Origin: Candidatus Paracaedibacter symbiosus
GTDB taxonomy: Bacteria; Pseudomonadota; Alphaproteobacteria; Paracaedibacterales; Paracaedibacteraceae
DNA: 41,236 bases
Direction of reading: 5' to 3'
Assembly: GCF_000757605.1 (NCBI RefSeq)
Contig: NZ_JQAK01000004.1
Coordinates: forward strand, 97,233-138,468
Every line of letters starts with the position of its first letter. Within the stretch, counting starts at the first letter, position 1. Below are positions 7,405 through 15,687 of the stretch, piece after piece. Both the position numbers and the translations under genes were made by a program. The notes beneath the pieces were generated by a model. That model was given only the letters and a program-made list of their open reading frames with translations, searched no databases and was not told the origin of the DNA.

Positions 7405-8433
7405 TTGAAGATAATTATGCATATTATTTTTTTAGTTTTACTTGTTTTTATTATGAATCCTTTAAACGCTATGGAGAAAGATCCCGATAGGTACGCGATT
7501 AATCTTATGTGGCTACATAAAAATTCTAGCGAAAATCCCTATATATACCGCCTTAAAAATCAAGAGGATGAGGATAAAGATGACAAAACAATTTTTGAAG
7601 AAAATGTGGTTGCTCCTATTCAGGCCTGGGCTAGAAAAAATCCAAACGCATCAGTTGTTTTTTGGTATGATGGTAATTATACAATATCAAAGGCCGTAGA
7701 GGGGACACGTGCTTACTTCTACCAAGAATCTTTGCCTAATATTGCGATGAAAGATATTCGAGAGCTTCCTGCCGTTAAAGACAGAGAAAATGAAATTGTA
7801 TTTTCTCATGAAATTCCTGTTTATTTTCGCTCTGACCTTCTTCGTCCTATCATTCAACTTCATCAACTTAAAACGGAAGGATTTCGATATTCTGTCTATG
7901 CAGATCTTGATGTAACAGCCATGTCTACTGAAGAGCTTTTTGATGAAAAAACAAAAGAAAATCTTGAAAAGCATGGAATTGTGATGGCAAGTAGTAAAGG
8001 AACCATCTCTTTTACTGGTTTTGAAAACTCTTTTCACATCTTAAGCCAAGATCAACCCCTTATGCATGAAGCACTTTATGAAACTGTGGTTCGTGGAAGT
8101 ATTTTACGCGCTCAAAAATATGTAAAAATAAAAGGAGATCGTCTCCAAGTGCATTTCCCTCAAATGGTTTTCTCAGTTTATGTATATCTTCCTATATATT
8201 TCAATTACCTTAAGGGTACGGTTGAATTATATCTTCCTGCCAAAGAAGCTGATGAAACAAAATATGATCCAAACATTCATTATGATTTTTTAAGGTTCCC
8301 ATGCTTGTCTTTGGAAGGTCCTTCCAAAATGCTTAGAGCGTCTGCTAATGGGGAAAATGTGCCATTTATCAGTTATGACAAATTACCTATTAAGGAAATT
8401 GAAATGAAGACTCAAGGGGGAAAATATAACTAG
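7405..8433 (+). CDS. Secreted TcdA/TcdB-like glycosyltransferase
   Basis: The N terminus is a signal peptide (core IIFLVLLVFIMNPLNA) followed by MEKDPD. The start may be the TTG at 7405, which gives a Lys near the N terminus, or the ATG at 7417; neither has a strong ribosome site. The mature protein has the layout of DXD sugar-transferase domains: INLMWLHKN near residue 32, VVFWYDG near 84, FRSDLLRPIIQL near 141, and the metal-binding motif YADLDV with the DXD Asp residues at 167 and 169. The order (IxxxW, FWYD, R-D-xxR, DXD) resembles the TcdA/TcdB and GT32 group. Clostridial members glucosylate host Rho proteins. Inference: a secreted glycosyltransferase acting on a host molecule. Sugar and target are unknown. 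Confidence 0.65.
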   Translation: MKIIMHIIFLVLLVFIMNPLNAMEKDPDRYAINLMWLHKNSSENPYIYRLKNQEDEDKDDKTIFEENVVAPIQAWARKNPNASVVFWYDGNYTISKAVEGTRAYFYQESLPNIAMKDIRELPAVKDRENEIVFSHEIPVYFRSDLLRPIIQLHQLKTEGFRYSVYADLDVTAMSTEELFDEKTKENLEKHGIVMASSKGTISFTGFENSFHILSQDQPLMHEALYETVVRGSILRAQKYVKIKGDRLQVHFPQMVFSVYVYLPIYFNYLKGTVELYLPAKEADETKYDPNIHYDFLRFPCLSLEGPSKMLRASANGENVPFISYDKLPIKEIEMKTQGGKYN

Positions 8434-8481
8434 TCGACCCTGAAGTAAGAGTTTATTAAATGAACCCCTCTTTTTTGATAA

Positions 8482-8658
8482 TTCCTATCTCTGAGCACTT
8501 TTCTATTCTCCCTTCATTTTTCCATCTCTGCAGATGCTATGGAAAAAGATACTTTACCAAAAGAAAGAGAAGAGACTTCCATAGCGCCAGAAGGATTAAG
8601 GCCAACACTGGCTGATCTGGCTGCGAAAGATCATTATAGCGACTCAGAAACAGAATGA
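8482..8658 (+). pseudogene. Remnant of a secreted-protein gene (signal peptide plus short tail)
   Basis: An open frame without a start codon reads LSTFLLFSLHFSISADAMEK and then about 35 hydrophilic residues, ending SDSETE at TGA 8656-8658. The first part looks like a signal-peptide core with cleavage after ADA, and the AMEKD junction is the same as in the gene just upstream (7405-8433). An ATG at 8460 is in another frame. This is probably the head of a lost effector gene, cut off by the IS6-like and repeat debris that follows. Confidence 0.4.
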
Positions 8659-8774
8659 TTTCTTCCTCAATGACACGAGCCAATAGCTGCTGCGCCCCAG
8701 TCGTAGAAGACTGCTGAGCGCATCTCCCCCACATCCCATTGGCTTTTTAATTCAATAACATTATCTTTGGTCAT

Positions 8775-8865
8775 GGCGTATTGCCTGGTTTATTCTTTTC
8801 ATTAACGGAATATGCCGCCTCTGCTTTTTAGCCTATACACAACTTTCGGTTATATCTCGAAAGAC
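8775..8865. repeat. Dispersed repeat, copy A
   Basis: About 90 bases beginning ggcgtatt and containing tcattaac and ctatacacaa closely match 10984-11073 in the same orientation. Each copy starts with an imperfect inverted repeat around a T-rich loop. On the minus strand the ends read D-I-T-E-S-C-V-stop here and D-M-T-E-F-C-V-stop in copy B, so this may be the tail of a mobile element's coding sequence. Confidence 0.6.
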
Positions 8866-8871
8866 AGCGTA

Positions 8872-8974
8872 AGAGATAATTTCAGCTAAAAATCGATGAC
8901 GTTTATAAAGCATAGAACCTCCTGTTTCAGAAGTTCATGCCTTATATTATTTAATTTTAAAAGTTAAGTTAATG
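8872..8974 (-). mobile_element. IS6-family remnant, 5' end, inverted copy
   Basis: On the minus strand, a leader containing ggcatgaacttctgaaacag and an AGGAGG ribosome site precedes ATG at 8913, then MLYKRHRFLAEIISYAV. That is the N terminus typical of IS6-family transposases. The frame then runs into dispersed repeat copy A. A matching segment in the opposite orientation lies at 10637-10738, so the two copies bracket the gene at 9089-10627 and point outward. Confidence 0.65.
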
Positions 8975-9088
8975 TGATGGTACCGTCTGCCTCTCTAAAA
9001 AGAAACTTGCAATAATATAGACAAATATAAAAATAAATGTAATCTTTCACTTCATAAAAATTTTACTTATTACCTTTTAAGAGTATTT

Positions 9089-10627
9089 ATGAATATTGCA
9101 TATTTTTTTAAGAAGTGGATGTTTATTGCTTTCACTTTGACTGTTATAGCTGTAAAAACCTCAGCAAGTACCATAGATGAATTTGCTCAGGTTCAATATA
9201 ATATGATTACGAAGTTGAATAATTATATTGACCAAGAAGCACCAATTGATATAGATAGATTGTCTGAAGAAGCCAAAATCCTCATACAACATAATACTCT
9301 CACAGCACATGACTTAATAAGCCATATTCTCACAGGTAATAAAAGATACTTACTCCAAAGAGATTATACATCTTCGCTGTTCTGTAATCCACCTAGTGTA
9401 CAGCTTGAATCAATAGCTCAGCGTTTATTAAGTAAAGACTCCTACAAAGTCCAAGAAGAAAAGCTATTGTACCTCATTTTTAACCTTTTTGAAAAAAAGG
9501 AATTTACCCTACGGGTTAATTTTTTATGGATTGCTAATACAGTGCTAGATGTTGCGGTCAATGATTTATATATCCAGCCTCTCAGAAAAAATTTTTTTGC
9601 CCGAGATGTTTTTAAAGAAACAGCACAGCAGGCCTTAATTCTGCCTAAAAACAGTAGAAGCTTAGAATATGCTCAACACGCTATCTCTTTGCTTTATTAT
9701 TATGATTATGTTGCTCTTGTGATAGACCACCTTTATAATCCTCACACCCCTTTGATGAGTTTTAAGGATATCTATTCTCATCTGGCAAGCAGAACGTATC
9801 AATACTACCAAGAACTTGCAGTACCATTAAATACTTATGAGCTTCTCCTTCCTGATACACCTCAGTCTGCAAAAACCTTTCTTGAAAAAGGAGGTCTTAG
9901 TCTTCACGACATCCAATACTTATTAGTCCTTAAGTTGTCCCACCGATCTAAGCTGTCTCAGTTATGGTCTTTAAAGGAGCCTGAGGTAGAAATTAATAGG
10001 GACTTGTGGCTTAGTTGGTGGAAAAAATTGCTTGAGGTGTCTTGGAACCAACCATTGCTTATGAAGAAGATTTCAGAGGTGATAGATGAGGGCGATATCC
10101 AAGATAGGTGTGACATTTTTTATTCTCTCATGGCTCTACCTTTTAGAGAGCGAGTAAGTCTCTTCCAAATTATTATTAGTTCTTATAAATTAAAAAAAGG
10201 TAGCTCAAATGTCTCTATCCTTATAAAAGCATTGTTGAGCATTCCCATCAGCAAATGGCCTGAGCTTAGCTCTTATATAAGTTGTTTTATCTTTCCAACT
10301 ACAGACCCTATAAATAAGTCTATTATGGTTAATGTTTTTAAGAATGTGCAGTATAAAGAATGGCCAGAATTTTTTACAGCTTGCTTGCACCTCACTGAAG
10401 GATTGCGGCCGGTTGAGCAACCCGATGCTATGGTAATTTTATCCCATATTTCTTCTCATAACTGGCAGCCGTTCATTACTTGCGTGAAGCGTCTTATCCC
10501 TCAAGGTACAAACACTTCCCTCAAGCTTGAGATTATAAAGCTGCTTTCTCAATTTTCTAGGGAAAAATGGCAAATTATTACCCATGTACCGTTTAAAGAC
10601 GAGAGGAACAACGTCATAAATTATTGA
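9089..10627 (+). CDS. Secreted alpha-helical protein with Trp-centred C-terminal repeats
   Basis: No known family was recognised. The 512-residue protein starts with a signal peptide (FFKKWMFIAFTLTVIAV..SAS). The body is helical. The last 130 residues contain about four divergent repeats of roughly 38-40 residues, each centred on a tryptophan: ISKWPELSSYISCF, YKEWPEFFTACLHL, SHNWQPFITCVKRL and SREKWQIITH, separated by stretches such as IMVNVFKNV and LEIIKLLSQF. The fourth repeat is incomplete and the stop is followed almost at once by IS6-like debris at 10637, so the protein may have been longer. Helical repeats suggest a protein-binding surface. Inference: secreted host-interaction factor. 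Confidence 0.65.
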   Translation: MNIAYFFKKWMFIAFTLTVIAVKTSASTIDEFAQVQYNMITKLNNYIDQEAPIDIDRLSEEAKILIQHNTLTAHDLISHILTGNKRYLLQRDYTSSLFCNPPSVQLESIAQRLLSKDSYKVQEEKLLYLIFNLFEKKEFTLRVNFLWIANTVLDVAVNDLYIQPLRKNFFARDVFKETAQQALILPKNSRSLEYAQHAISLLYYYDYVALVIDHLYNPHTPLMSFKDIYSHLASRTYQYYQELAVPLNTYELLLPDTPQSAKTFLEKGGLSLHDIQYLLVLKLSHRSKLSQLWSLKEPEVEINRDLWLSWWKKLLEVSWNQPLLMKKISEVIDEGDIQDRCDIFYSLMALPFRERVSLFQIIISSYKLKKGSSNVSILIKALLSIPISKWPELSSYISCFIFPTTDPINKSIMVNVFKNVQYKEWPEFFTACLHLTEGLRPVEQPDAMVILSHISSHNWQPFITCVKRLIPQGTNTSLKLEIIKLLSQFSREKWQIITHVPFKDERNNVINY

Positions 10628-10636
10628 TGCGGCATC

Positions 10637-10935
10637 ATTAACTTAACTTTTAAAATTAAATAATATAAGGCATGAACTTCTGAAACAGGAGGTTCTATGC
10701 TTTATAAACGTCATCGATTTCCAGTTGAAATTATTTCCTACTTAGTTTACGCGATATAGGCGAAATTCTAGCTTATCGAGGAATAGAGCCGTTTAAACAA
10801 TAGAGAAGCTTTTAAAAACGCTCTGCAATTAACTACCTTAGGAATTGGCATTCTATCACTCAACAGAATCAGTATGCCTAAAATTTGAAAGAAAGGGTTA
10901 TTTGTGCCTTAACTTGCCCATTAATCAGTTAAGTT
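10637..10935 (+). mobile_element. IS6-family remnant, second copy
   Basis: The leader and AGGAGG site before ATG 10697 match the inverted copy at 8872-8974. Translation gives MLYKRHRFPVEIIS and, after a short shift, LSLRDIGEILAYRGIE, which is the IS6 transposase N-terminal helix-turn-helix region. The DDE core is missing. The left end contains ttaacttaactttt, and a similar inverted sequence (agttaagttgacg) occurs near 10928, suggesting an internally deleted element with both ends kept. Confidence 0.65.
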
Positions 10936-10983
10936 GACGCTACCACCCAAACAGCTTAAATTGCAAAGTTAATTTAAGGGTAC

Positions 10984-11119
10984 CGGCGTATTCCCTGTTT
11001 TATTTTTTCATTAACAGAATACGCCAACTTCCTTTTTTAAGCTATACACAAAATTCCGTCATATCTCCTAAAAACAACACTGCATCATAGCCATAATTCT
11101 CAACAGAGTAGGTTTTAAC
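10984..11119 (-). repeat. Dispersed repeat, copy B, with short coding tail
   Basis: Positions 10984-11073 match copy A at 8775-8865. On the minus strand, 11119-11042 reads VKTYSVENYGYDAVLFLGD and then MTEFCV-stop. It is preceded by TAA, so it is only the C-terminal tail of something. It ends just before the LicD fusion gene. Likely debris of a mobile element; family not recognised. Confidence 0.5.
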
Positions 11120-11127
11120 TTAATTTT

Positions 11128-12576
11128 TCATTTTTTTAGGGCGATAATACGACCTAAATATGGATTATCCTCCTTGTGAATAGAAAGCCCTTGGGCCTCA
11201 AGGGCATAAACAATACTGAATCCTAATGAATCCAGCTCAGTACAAAAGTTTTTAAAATGAATATAGCGTCGATAGTGATCAGTGACGCCTTCTGTCCTAC
11301 TAAGCTGTAAAGAACGCTGATACATTGGATCTTTATCTGTCCTAAATTCTAAAAACAGTTTGGCACCAGATTTCATTCCAGTGAGAAAATCTAAAAACTG
11401 CTTTTGCTCTTGTTCGCTAATAGAATGTATGAAAAAGCGTGCATAAAAGTTATCGTATGAAAGAAATTTAGCAAGTTTTTGTTGATCATTAATATCAACT
11501 ACTCTGAATGAATCTGTGGTAAGTCCACTATCCTTAGCATAGTTTTGATTAGATTTAATAGCATTTGGTGACGCATCAATACCCACGGCTTTAATATTAT
11601 TTTTTTGGAAAAAAAATGTATCGCGCCCATTTCCACAGGCAATATCAACCAAAGATGCATCTTTTTCAATAAAATCGTTTTCAATTAAATATTGCGCAAA
11701 AGTCGAAGGGGTGAGAGCAAGATTATTTTTCTTATAAAATTCTTCCCAAAATAAGGAATTATTTGCAGAAATAGGAGGAGGAGCAATATGAGTTTCAAAA
11801 AACATTTTAACACGTTCCTTGAGAGGCCCTGTTGGCTGTGCGGCGCTACGGTCATTCTCAGTAAGCATCCAGAGATAGTTGTTTTTTAAAGAGCTAATAT
11901 GTTTATGTGATACATAGGCAATGGTATTCCATGCCGGCCCATAAAAGCGATTAAAGAAGTCAGTTGGATTTTCTAGTCCTTTGGCTTTAAATTCACCAAA
12001 ATTATAATCTTTTTGTTGACGAAACTCCCCAGGTAACAGGAATGGATTTCTAAAAATCTTTCTTCCTTCTTCTGCCGCTAAAATATATCGGTTATTTTCG
12101 TGGTCCAATCTAAAAGTGAATAAATCCAGGAAAGGATATATTTCTTCGCCATTTGTTAATTTAAGAGGCGTTTTAGAATAGAGTTTGTATCCAACGATAT
12201 TTTTTGGATCATAGAATAAATTATATCCTAGGCTAGCAAATGTTTCTTTGGTTTTTTCAAGCTTTGGCTTATCTTCTTCTAAAAACATCAAATCAACATC
12301 ATCATCATGATGGATAATACCACCACCACGTACAGCGCCTAAAAGAGAACCAAACATAAGCGAGTAAGGGATTTCAAAATGATCCAATACTTGCACTGTA
12401 TCGTAAGTAATTTGATATAAAGCTTGAACTAAATTAGGATCTGTTTGGATCTGCTTTTTAATGGATTGCGCTTCTTGGAAAGAAACTTCTTTATCTAGAT
12501 CGATACAACGATCGTTACCAAAAACCAGTGAAGAAGTTAAAAACAGACACGCAATCATCTTAGTGAGAGAATACAT
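11128..12576 (-). CDS. Secreted LicD-family protein fused to a SAM methyltransferase
   Basis: The 482-residue product has a signal peptide (MIACLFLTSSLVFG). Residues about 60-220 are a LicD/fukutin-type nucleotidyltransferase-fold domain: FGSLLGAVRGGGIIHHDDDV with the metal-binding Asp cluster at 91-95, then YPFLDLFTF and FFNRFYGPAWN. LicD proteins transfer phosphocholine or related groups to glycans. Residues about 275-482 are a class I methyltransferase: motif I VDIACGNGRDTFFF at 310, then VGIDASPNAI. Both active-site motifs are intact. The combination, and its export, are unusual because CDP-choline and SAM are cytosolic cofactors; in the host cytosol both would be available. It lies 133 bases after the GT32-like gene in the same direction, possibly in one operon. 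Domain calls are firm; the target is unknown. Confidence 0.8.
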   Translation of the reverse strand: MYSLTKMIACLFLTSSLVFGNDRCIDLDKEVSFQEAQSIKKQIQTDPNLVQALYQITYDTVQVLDHFEIPYSLMFGSLLGAVRGGGIIHHDDDVDLMFLEEDKPKLEKTKETFASLGYNLFYDPKNIVGYKLYSKTPLKLTNGEEIYPFLDLFTFRLDHENNRYILAAEEGRKIFRNPFLLPGEFRQQKDYNFGEFKAKGLENPTDFFNRFYGPAWNTIAYVSHKHISSLKNNYLWMLTENDRSAAQPTGPLKERVKMFFETHIAPPPISANNSLFWEEFYKKNNLALTPSTFAQYLIENDFIEKDASLVDIACGNGRDTFFFQKNNIKAVGIDASPNAIKSNQNYAKDSGLTTDSFRVVDINDQQKLAKFLSYDNFYARFFIHSISEQEQKQFLDFLTGMKSGAKLFLEFRTDKDPMYQRSLQLSRTEGVTDHYRRYIHFKNFCTELDSLGFSIVYALEAQGLSIHKEDNPYLGRIIALKK

Positions 12577-12709
12577 TTTACACCTACTTATATTATAATT
12601 TTCGAGAAACTATTTTTATTAAAACTTTTTATAAGTTAAGAAAAAGTTAACAATTTAAGAAACCCCCTATATCAGGCGATGTTTGATATAGGAGTGTGAA
12701 TAAGGAAAT

Positions 12710-14184
12710 TTATCCTTTACTGCCATATTTGCTTTTTTCTGTCCAGGTTGATTTCCAATAGTGTACCCCAAGGGCTTCTGGGGGAACTGATTCATCTGGT
12801 TTTACCACTGTAATTTGGGGATATGCATGTTCAGGAGTTGGATAGAGAGTTTCATGGGAAAAGATAATATCTATATCTTTCTTTTCAGAATCAATTGCTT
12901 TAGCTACCGCTACTGTAAAAGCACCAGGGCCAGTAATAAGGATTGTGCCAAAGCAGTTAGTGTCAGGGATAGTAGAGATATATTTTTTGACTCTAAGTGG
13001 GTCATAATTCCGCTTAATTAAAGATAAATACTCAGTAATTACAGGGTGACGTGGGCTTGATGCGATAAACGCATTGCAGATAAAAGAAGACATGGGTTCG
13101 CGAGCTGCCACAAAATTATAATTATTTAAGAGAGGACGGAGCGACTGGTGAATGCGATAATCTACATCTCGGTATACGCCGCCATATTTTTCTAAAGCGA
13201 CGAGTCGAAAGATATCACTAGCCCTGCCAAATTTTTTATTTTTTAATTCCTCAAGAAAGTAAGTTTTCAGCTCAAAGTCCCCCAAAAGACTAATTTCCCT
13301 TACTTCAATATCAGTTGAGGCGAATCTGGCTACTGTTTCTGGGAGTTTATCTTTACTATAGACCCAAAGAATATGTTTGAAACCTTGCTGTGAAGGACAA
13401 GCTTTTAAGGACTCTAATGTGAATTTGATGAACTCATCTGGAAACTCAATGGGATTTTCCTCATGAGTTAGCCATATGGCATGAATAAACCCAGGAATTC
13501 TTGGTTTTTGAATTGTTGAAGATGCTTGATTAAAAAGGTATGGGAAATAATTTTTTTTATAAAGAGTGTTGAGTTTTTCAAAATAAGCTTTTGGATCGAT
13601 ACCCTCGTTAAGAAAGAGACAATCAAATAGATAATTTAAATGGCCATCATATTGTTCTTTAAAACTACGGTTTAGGTTTGTTGGGGGGTTAACAGCGTAT
13701 AAAGGACCATAAGGAACTAGCAATGGCTTATTGGTGGGTTGAAATTGTAGGAAAATAGGCTTGAAATCCACAAAGGGAACAAATTGGGGAGTATACGAAA
13801 TTTCTTTCAAGCTTAGGAGAAGAGTATATCTTCCAGCACTTTTTTCAAGGTTTATAAAAACATTTGGGGCCTGTACATCAGCTTTAAGGCAAATATCCTT
13901 AGAGCTAAAAGTAAAGATTTTATCAGGCTCAATTTCCACCGTATTATAAAAAATATCATCATTTTTTAAAATCGTAAATTTAACTGAAATAACTTCAGTA
14001 GTTTCATTTATAACTTTTGTTTTTTTTGGCGGATTTTTTCAATGAATTGGTGTACTTCATGCTGCCTATGATTATAAGGAACGAGAGCTTCAGGTTCTAT
14101 TATTTGATCAATATCATTTGCATACGCAAATGAACGAAATAAACTAAAAAAAACAATAATATTTTTTAGCAAAGTAATCTCCAT
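12710..14184 (-). pseudogene. Secreted GT32-like glycosyltransferase, frameshifted in an A8 run
   Basis: The main frame (12710-13939) encodes a sugar-transferase domain with DXD motif: IPGFIHAIWLTHEENP, then FGRASDIFRLVALEKYGGVY and RDVDYRIHQSL. This matches the Gly_transf_sug / GT32 pattern. Its N terminus lies in another frame: ATG 14184 gives a signal peptide (LLKNIIVFFSLFRSFAYA) and about 40 more residues up to an eight-A run (plus-strand T 14020-14027). One extra A there joins the two parts into a 491-residue protein with no other defect. Without it, translation stops after about 60 residues. The gene is otherwise well preserved, so switching or sequencing error should be considered before calling it dead. 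Confidence 0.75.
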
Positions 14185-14352
14185 AATTTTAATTTCTTTT
14201 TAAAATTTAGGAGACTAACGATTTACAAATTATTAATATGAAAACGCTAATATGCCCAATGCGATTGAAAAAATGACTTTTATCTAAAAATTAAATATCG
14301 TGAATCCCTGCCCAAGATGTTCCCGCCAGAACAGGGTGAAACGCTTATAAAA

Positions 14353-14610
14353 ACACATCGATTTGAGTGTGATAAAAAGCGGGCAGATCGAATGAAAGTC
14401 GTTCTTTAGTATGACGAAGGGTGAACACAAGAAAAAATAGTTAAAGCTTTATTTATCTATGGGAATACCAAGACATGCAGAATGATTGAAATCGCCGAAT
14501 GCGTTGACACAAAATAGTGCCAATGCATAAAAACTGCCCTTTTCTCCCAGCTGGAGCAGAAAATATTTGTGAAAATGAGACAAGAACGCTAAGGACAAGT
14601 GTCGGTAGAT
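14353..14610 (+). pseudogene. IS630-family transposase N-terminal remnant
   Basis: One frame reads THRFECDKKRADRMKVVL, stop, YDEG, stop, TQEKIVKALFIYGN. This is the helix-turn-helix N terminus of IS630/Tc1-type transposases (HRxExDKKxADRIKAVLxLDEGW). Two in-frame stops (TAG, and TGA at the expected Trp) and loss of similarity after about 14490 show decay. From 14185 to 14352 nothing else is recognised. Confidence 0.7.
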
Positions 14611-14618
14611 GTTAAGTT

Positions 14619-14650
14619 GTAAAAGTTAAGACAAGATCTGACAGTTACCA
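14619..14650. repeat. Solo IS481-type terminal repeat
   Basis: The sequence tgtaaaagttaagac..gatctgacagttacc matches the IS481-like terminal repeat at 1059-1090, differing mainly by 'aa' in place of 'ct' in the middle. No transposase sequence is attached, so this is a leftover end of a lost element. Confidence 0.7.
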
Positions 14651-14721
14651 TTCCTAAAGCTATGTTTTTTGTTGCTATACTAAATCTTAACTTCTACATA
14701 CAAATCTACTTTACTAAATGT

Positions 14722-15033
14722 TTATTTAAAAATATTTCCTATCTTTTTCCCAGCATCTTTGATTGCCTCCCTGGCCTGGACACCGCGACTTGGCTCATTG
14801 TCTTTTGGTTGCTCAGGATTTTGCAGTTGAGCTTGACGTTGTTGTTCTTGCTTAATCTGTTTTTTAAGGTCATTGATTCTTTCAAGGTCAGCATTTTGCT
14901 GCTGCAAGGTAATTAATTGCTGTTGAAGATTCTCTTCTGTTTCATTTCGCTCCGCAGCACTTACCCCACTTACCACTGCAACCACAAAAAACGCAGTAGT
15001 GATACTTTTTAAAGTAAATTTAATATATTTCAT
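14722..15033 (-). CDS. Small secreted Gln-rich coiled-coil protein
   Basis: The 103-residue product follows a strong ribosome site (AAGGAG, 7 bases before ATG). It has a signal peptide (FTLKSITTAFFVVAVVSGVSAA), then a Gln/Glu/Leu-rich coiled coil (about residues 30-72: EENLQQQLITLQQQNADLE and so on) and a short Pro-containing, basic tail. There is no lipobox Cys. It is probably periplasmic or secreted. No family recognised. It lies among IS fragments, with nothing nearby on the same strand to pair it with. Confidence 0.6.
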   Translation of the reverse strand: MKYIKFTLKSITTAFFVVAVVSGVSAAERNETEENLQQQLITLQQQNADLERINDLKKQIKQEQQRQAQLQNPEQPKDNEPSRGVQAREAIKDAGKKIGNIFK

Positions 15034-15238
15034 AATAAACTCTCCTTTGTGATTACCAATACTTTTTTATTAAACAACATATCCCTACAGTAAAAAAGCG
15101 TCAAAAATTTCATAAAATTTACTTTTAAAATAAAAGATAACCAAAGATTCAGATAGAAAATCTTGGCTGCCCTTATGTGTGAAATTGTCATCATGGCTAA
15201 TGCTAAACTTAAATCCCTACCACATAGCAACTGTGTTT

Positions 15239-15415
15239 TTAACGCTGTACCTCTTTATGATAAAAATGTAGTTGTAGGGTGGTATCAAGAATGATCAGAA
15301 GCTTGCGCATACATGCTGTTAGAGTAACCTTTTTCTTCTTCCCTCTGGCAATTAACCAATCGTAAAAAGGTTTAATATTAGAGTTTATGAGAATATAGTA
15401 CTATGAGCGTACACG
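15239..15415 (-). pseudogene. IS110-family transposase C-terminal remnant
   Basis: The minus frame reads NSNIKPFYDWLIARGKKKKV then TLTACMRKLLIILDT, ending at TAA 15239-15241. The match is to the helix-hairpin-helix C terminus of IS110/IS1111 transposases (AFYxRLxAxGKxKKVALTACMRKLL). An in-frame TAG lies upstream at about 15401-15403, and the rest of the element is absent. Confidence 0.75.
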
Positions 15416-15540
15416 CTAGACCTTGAGAGCTCCACATCGTCATGTTCATATGGAAATTATTCTCAATAACTCAAATTTGGCAGACAACAATCCACTACTT
15501 AAAGACCCTATCGCAGGTTCTTGAGGCATCCCCTAAAAAG

Positions 15541-15648
15541 GAGGGTAATATTAGTGGAGCATTCGCCCTACCTAACAATTCAAATATTTAAATTTAATTG
15601 AGGATGATATAAATCAATAACCATAAAACCTCTACTAATATTACACTC
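15541..15648. repeat. Imperfect inverted repeat, 17 of 19 bases
   Basis: Arms at 15541-15559 (gagggtaatattagtggag) and 15630-15648 pair with two mismatches around 70 bases. No coding frame was found between 15426 and 15687. It could be the two ends of a very small element or a folded RNA; the sequence does not decide. Confidence 0.4.
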
Positions 15649-15687
15649 GGTCCAAATTTTGAAGGCCTCCTCTGAGCTTAATTTTTA

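Noticed and set aside
15165..15293. Plus-strand open frame starting near ATG 15174
   Set aside because: Short, no ribosome site, and overlaps the IS110 remnant, whose identity is clear on the other strand.
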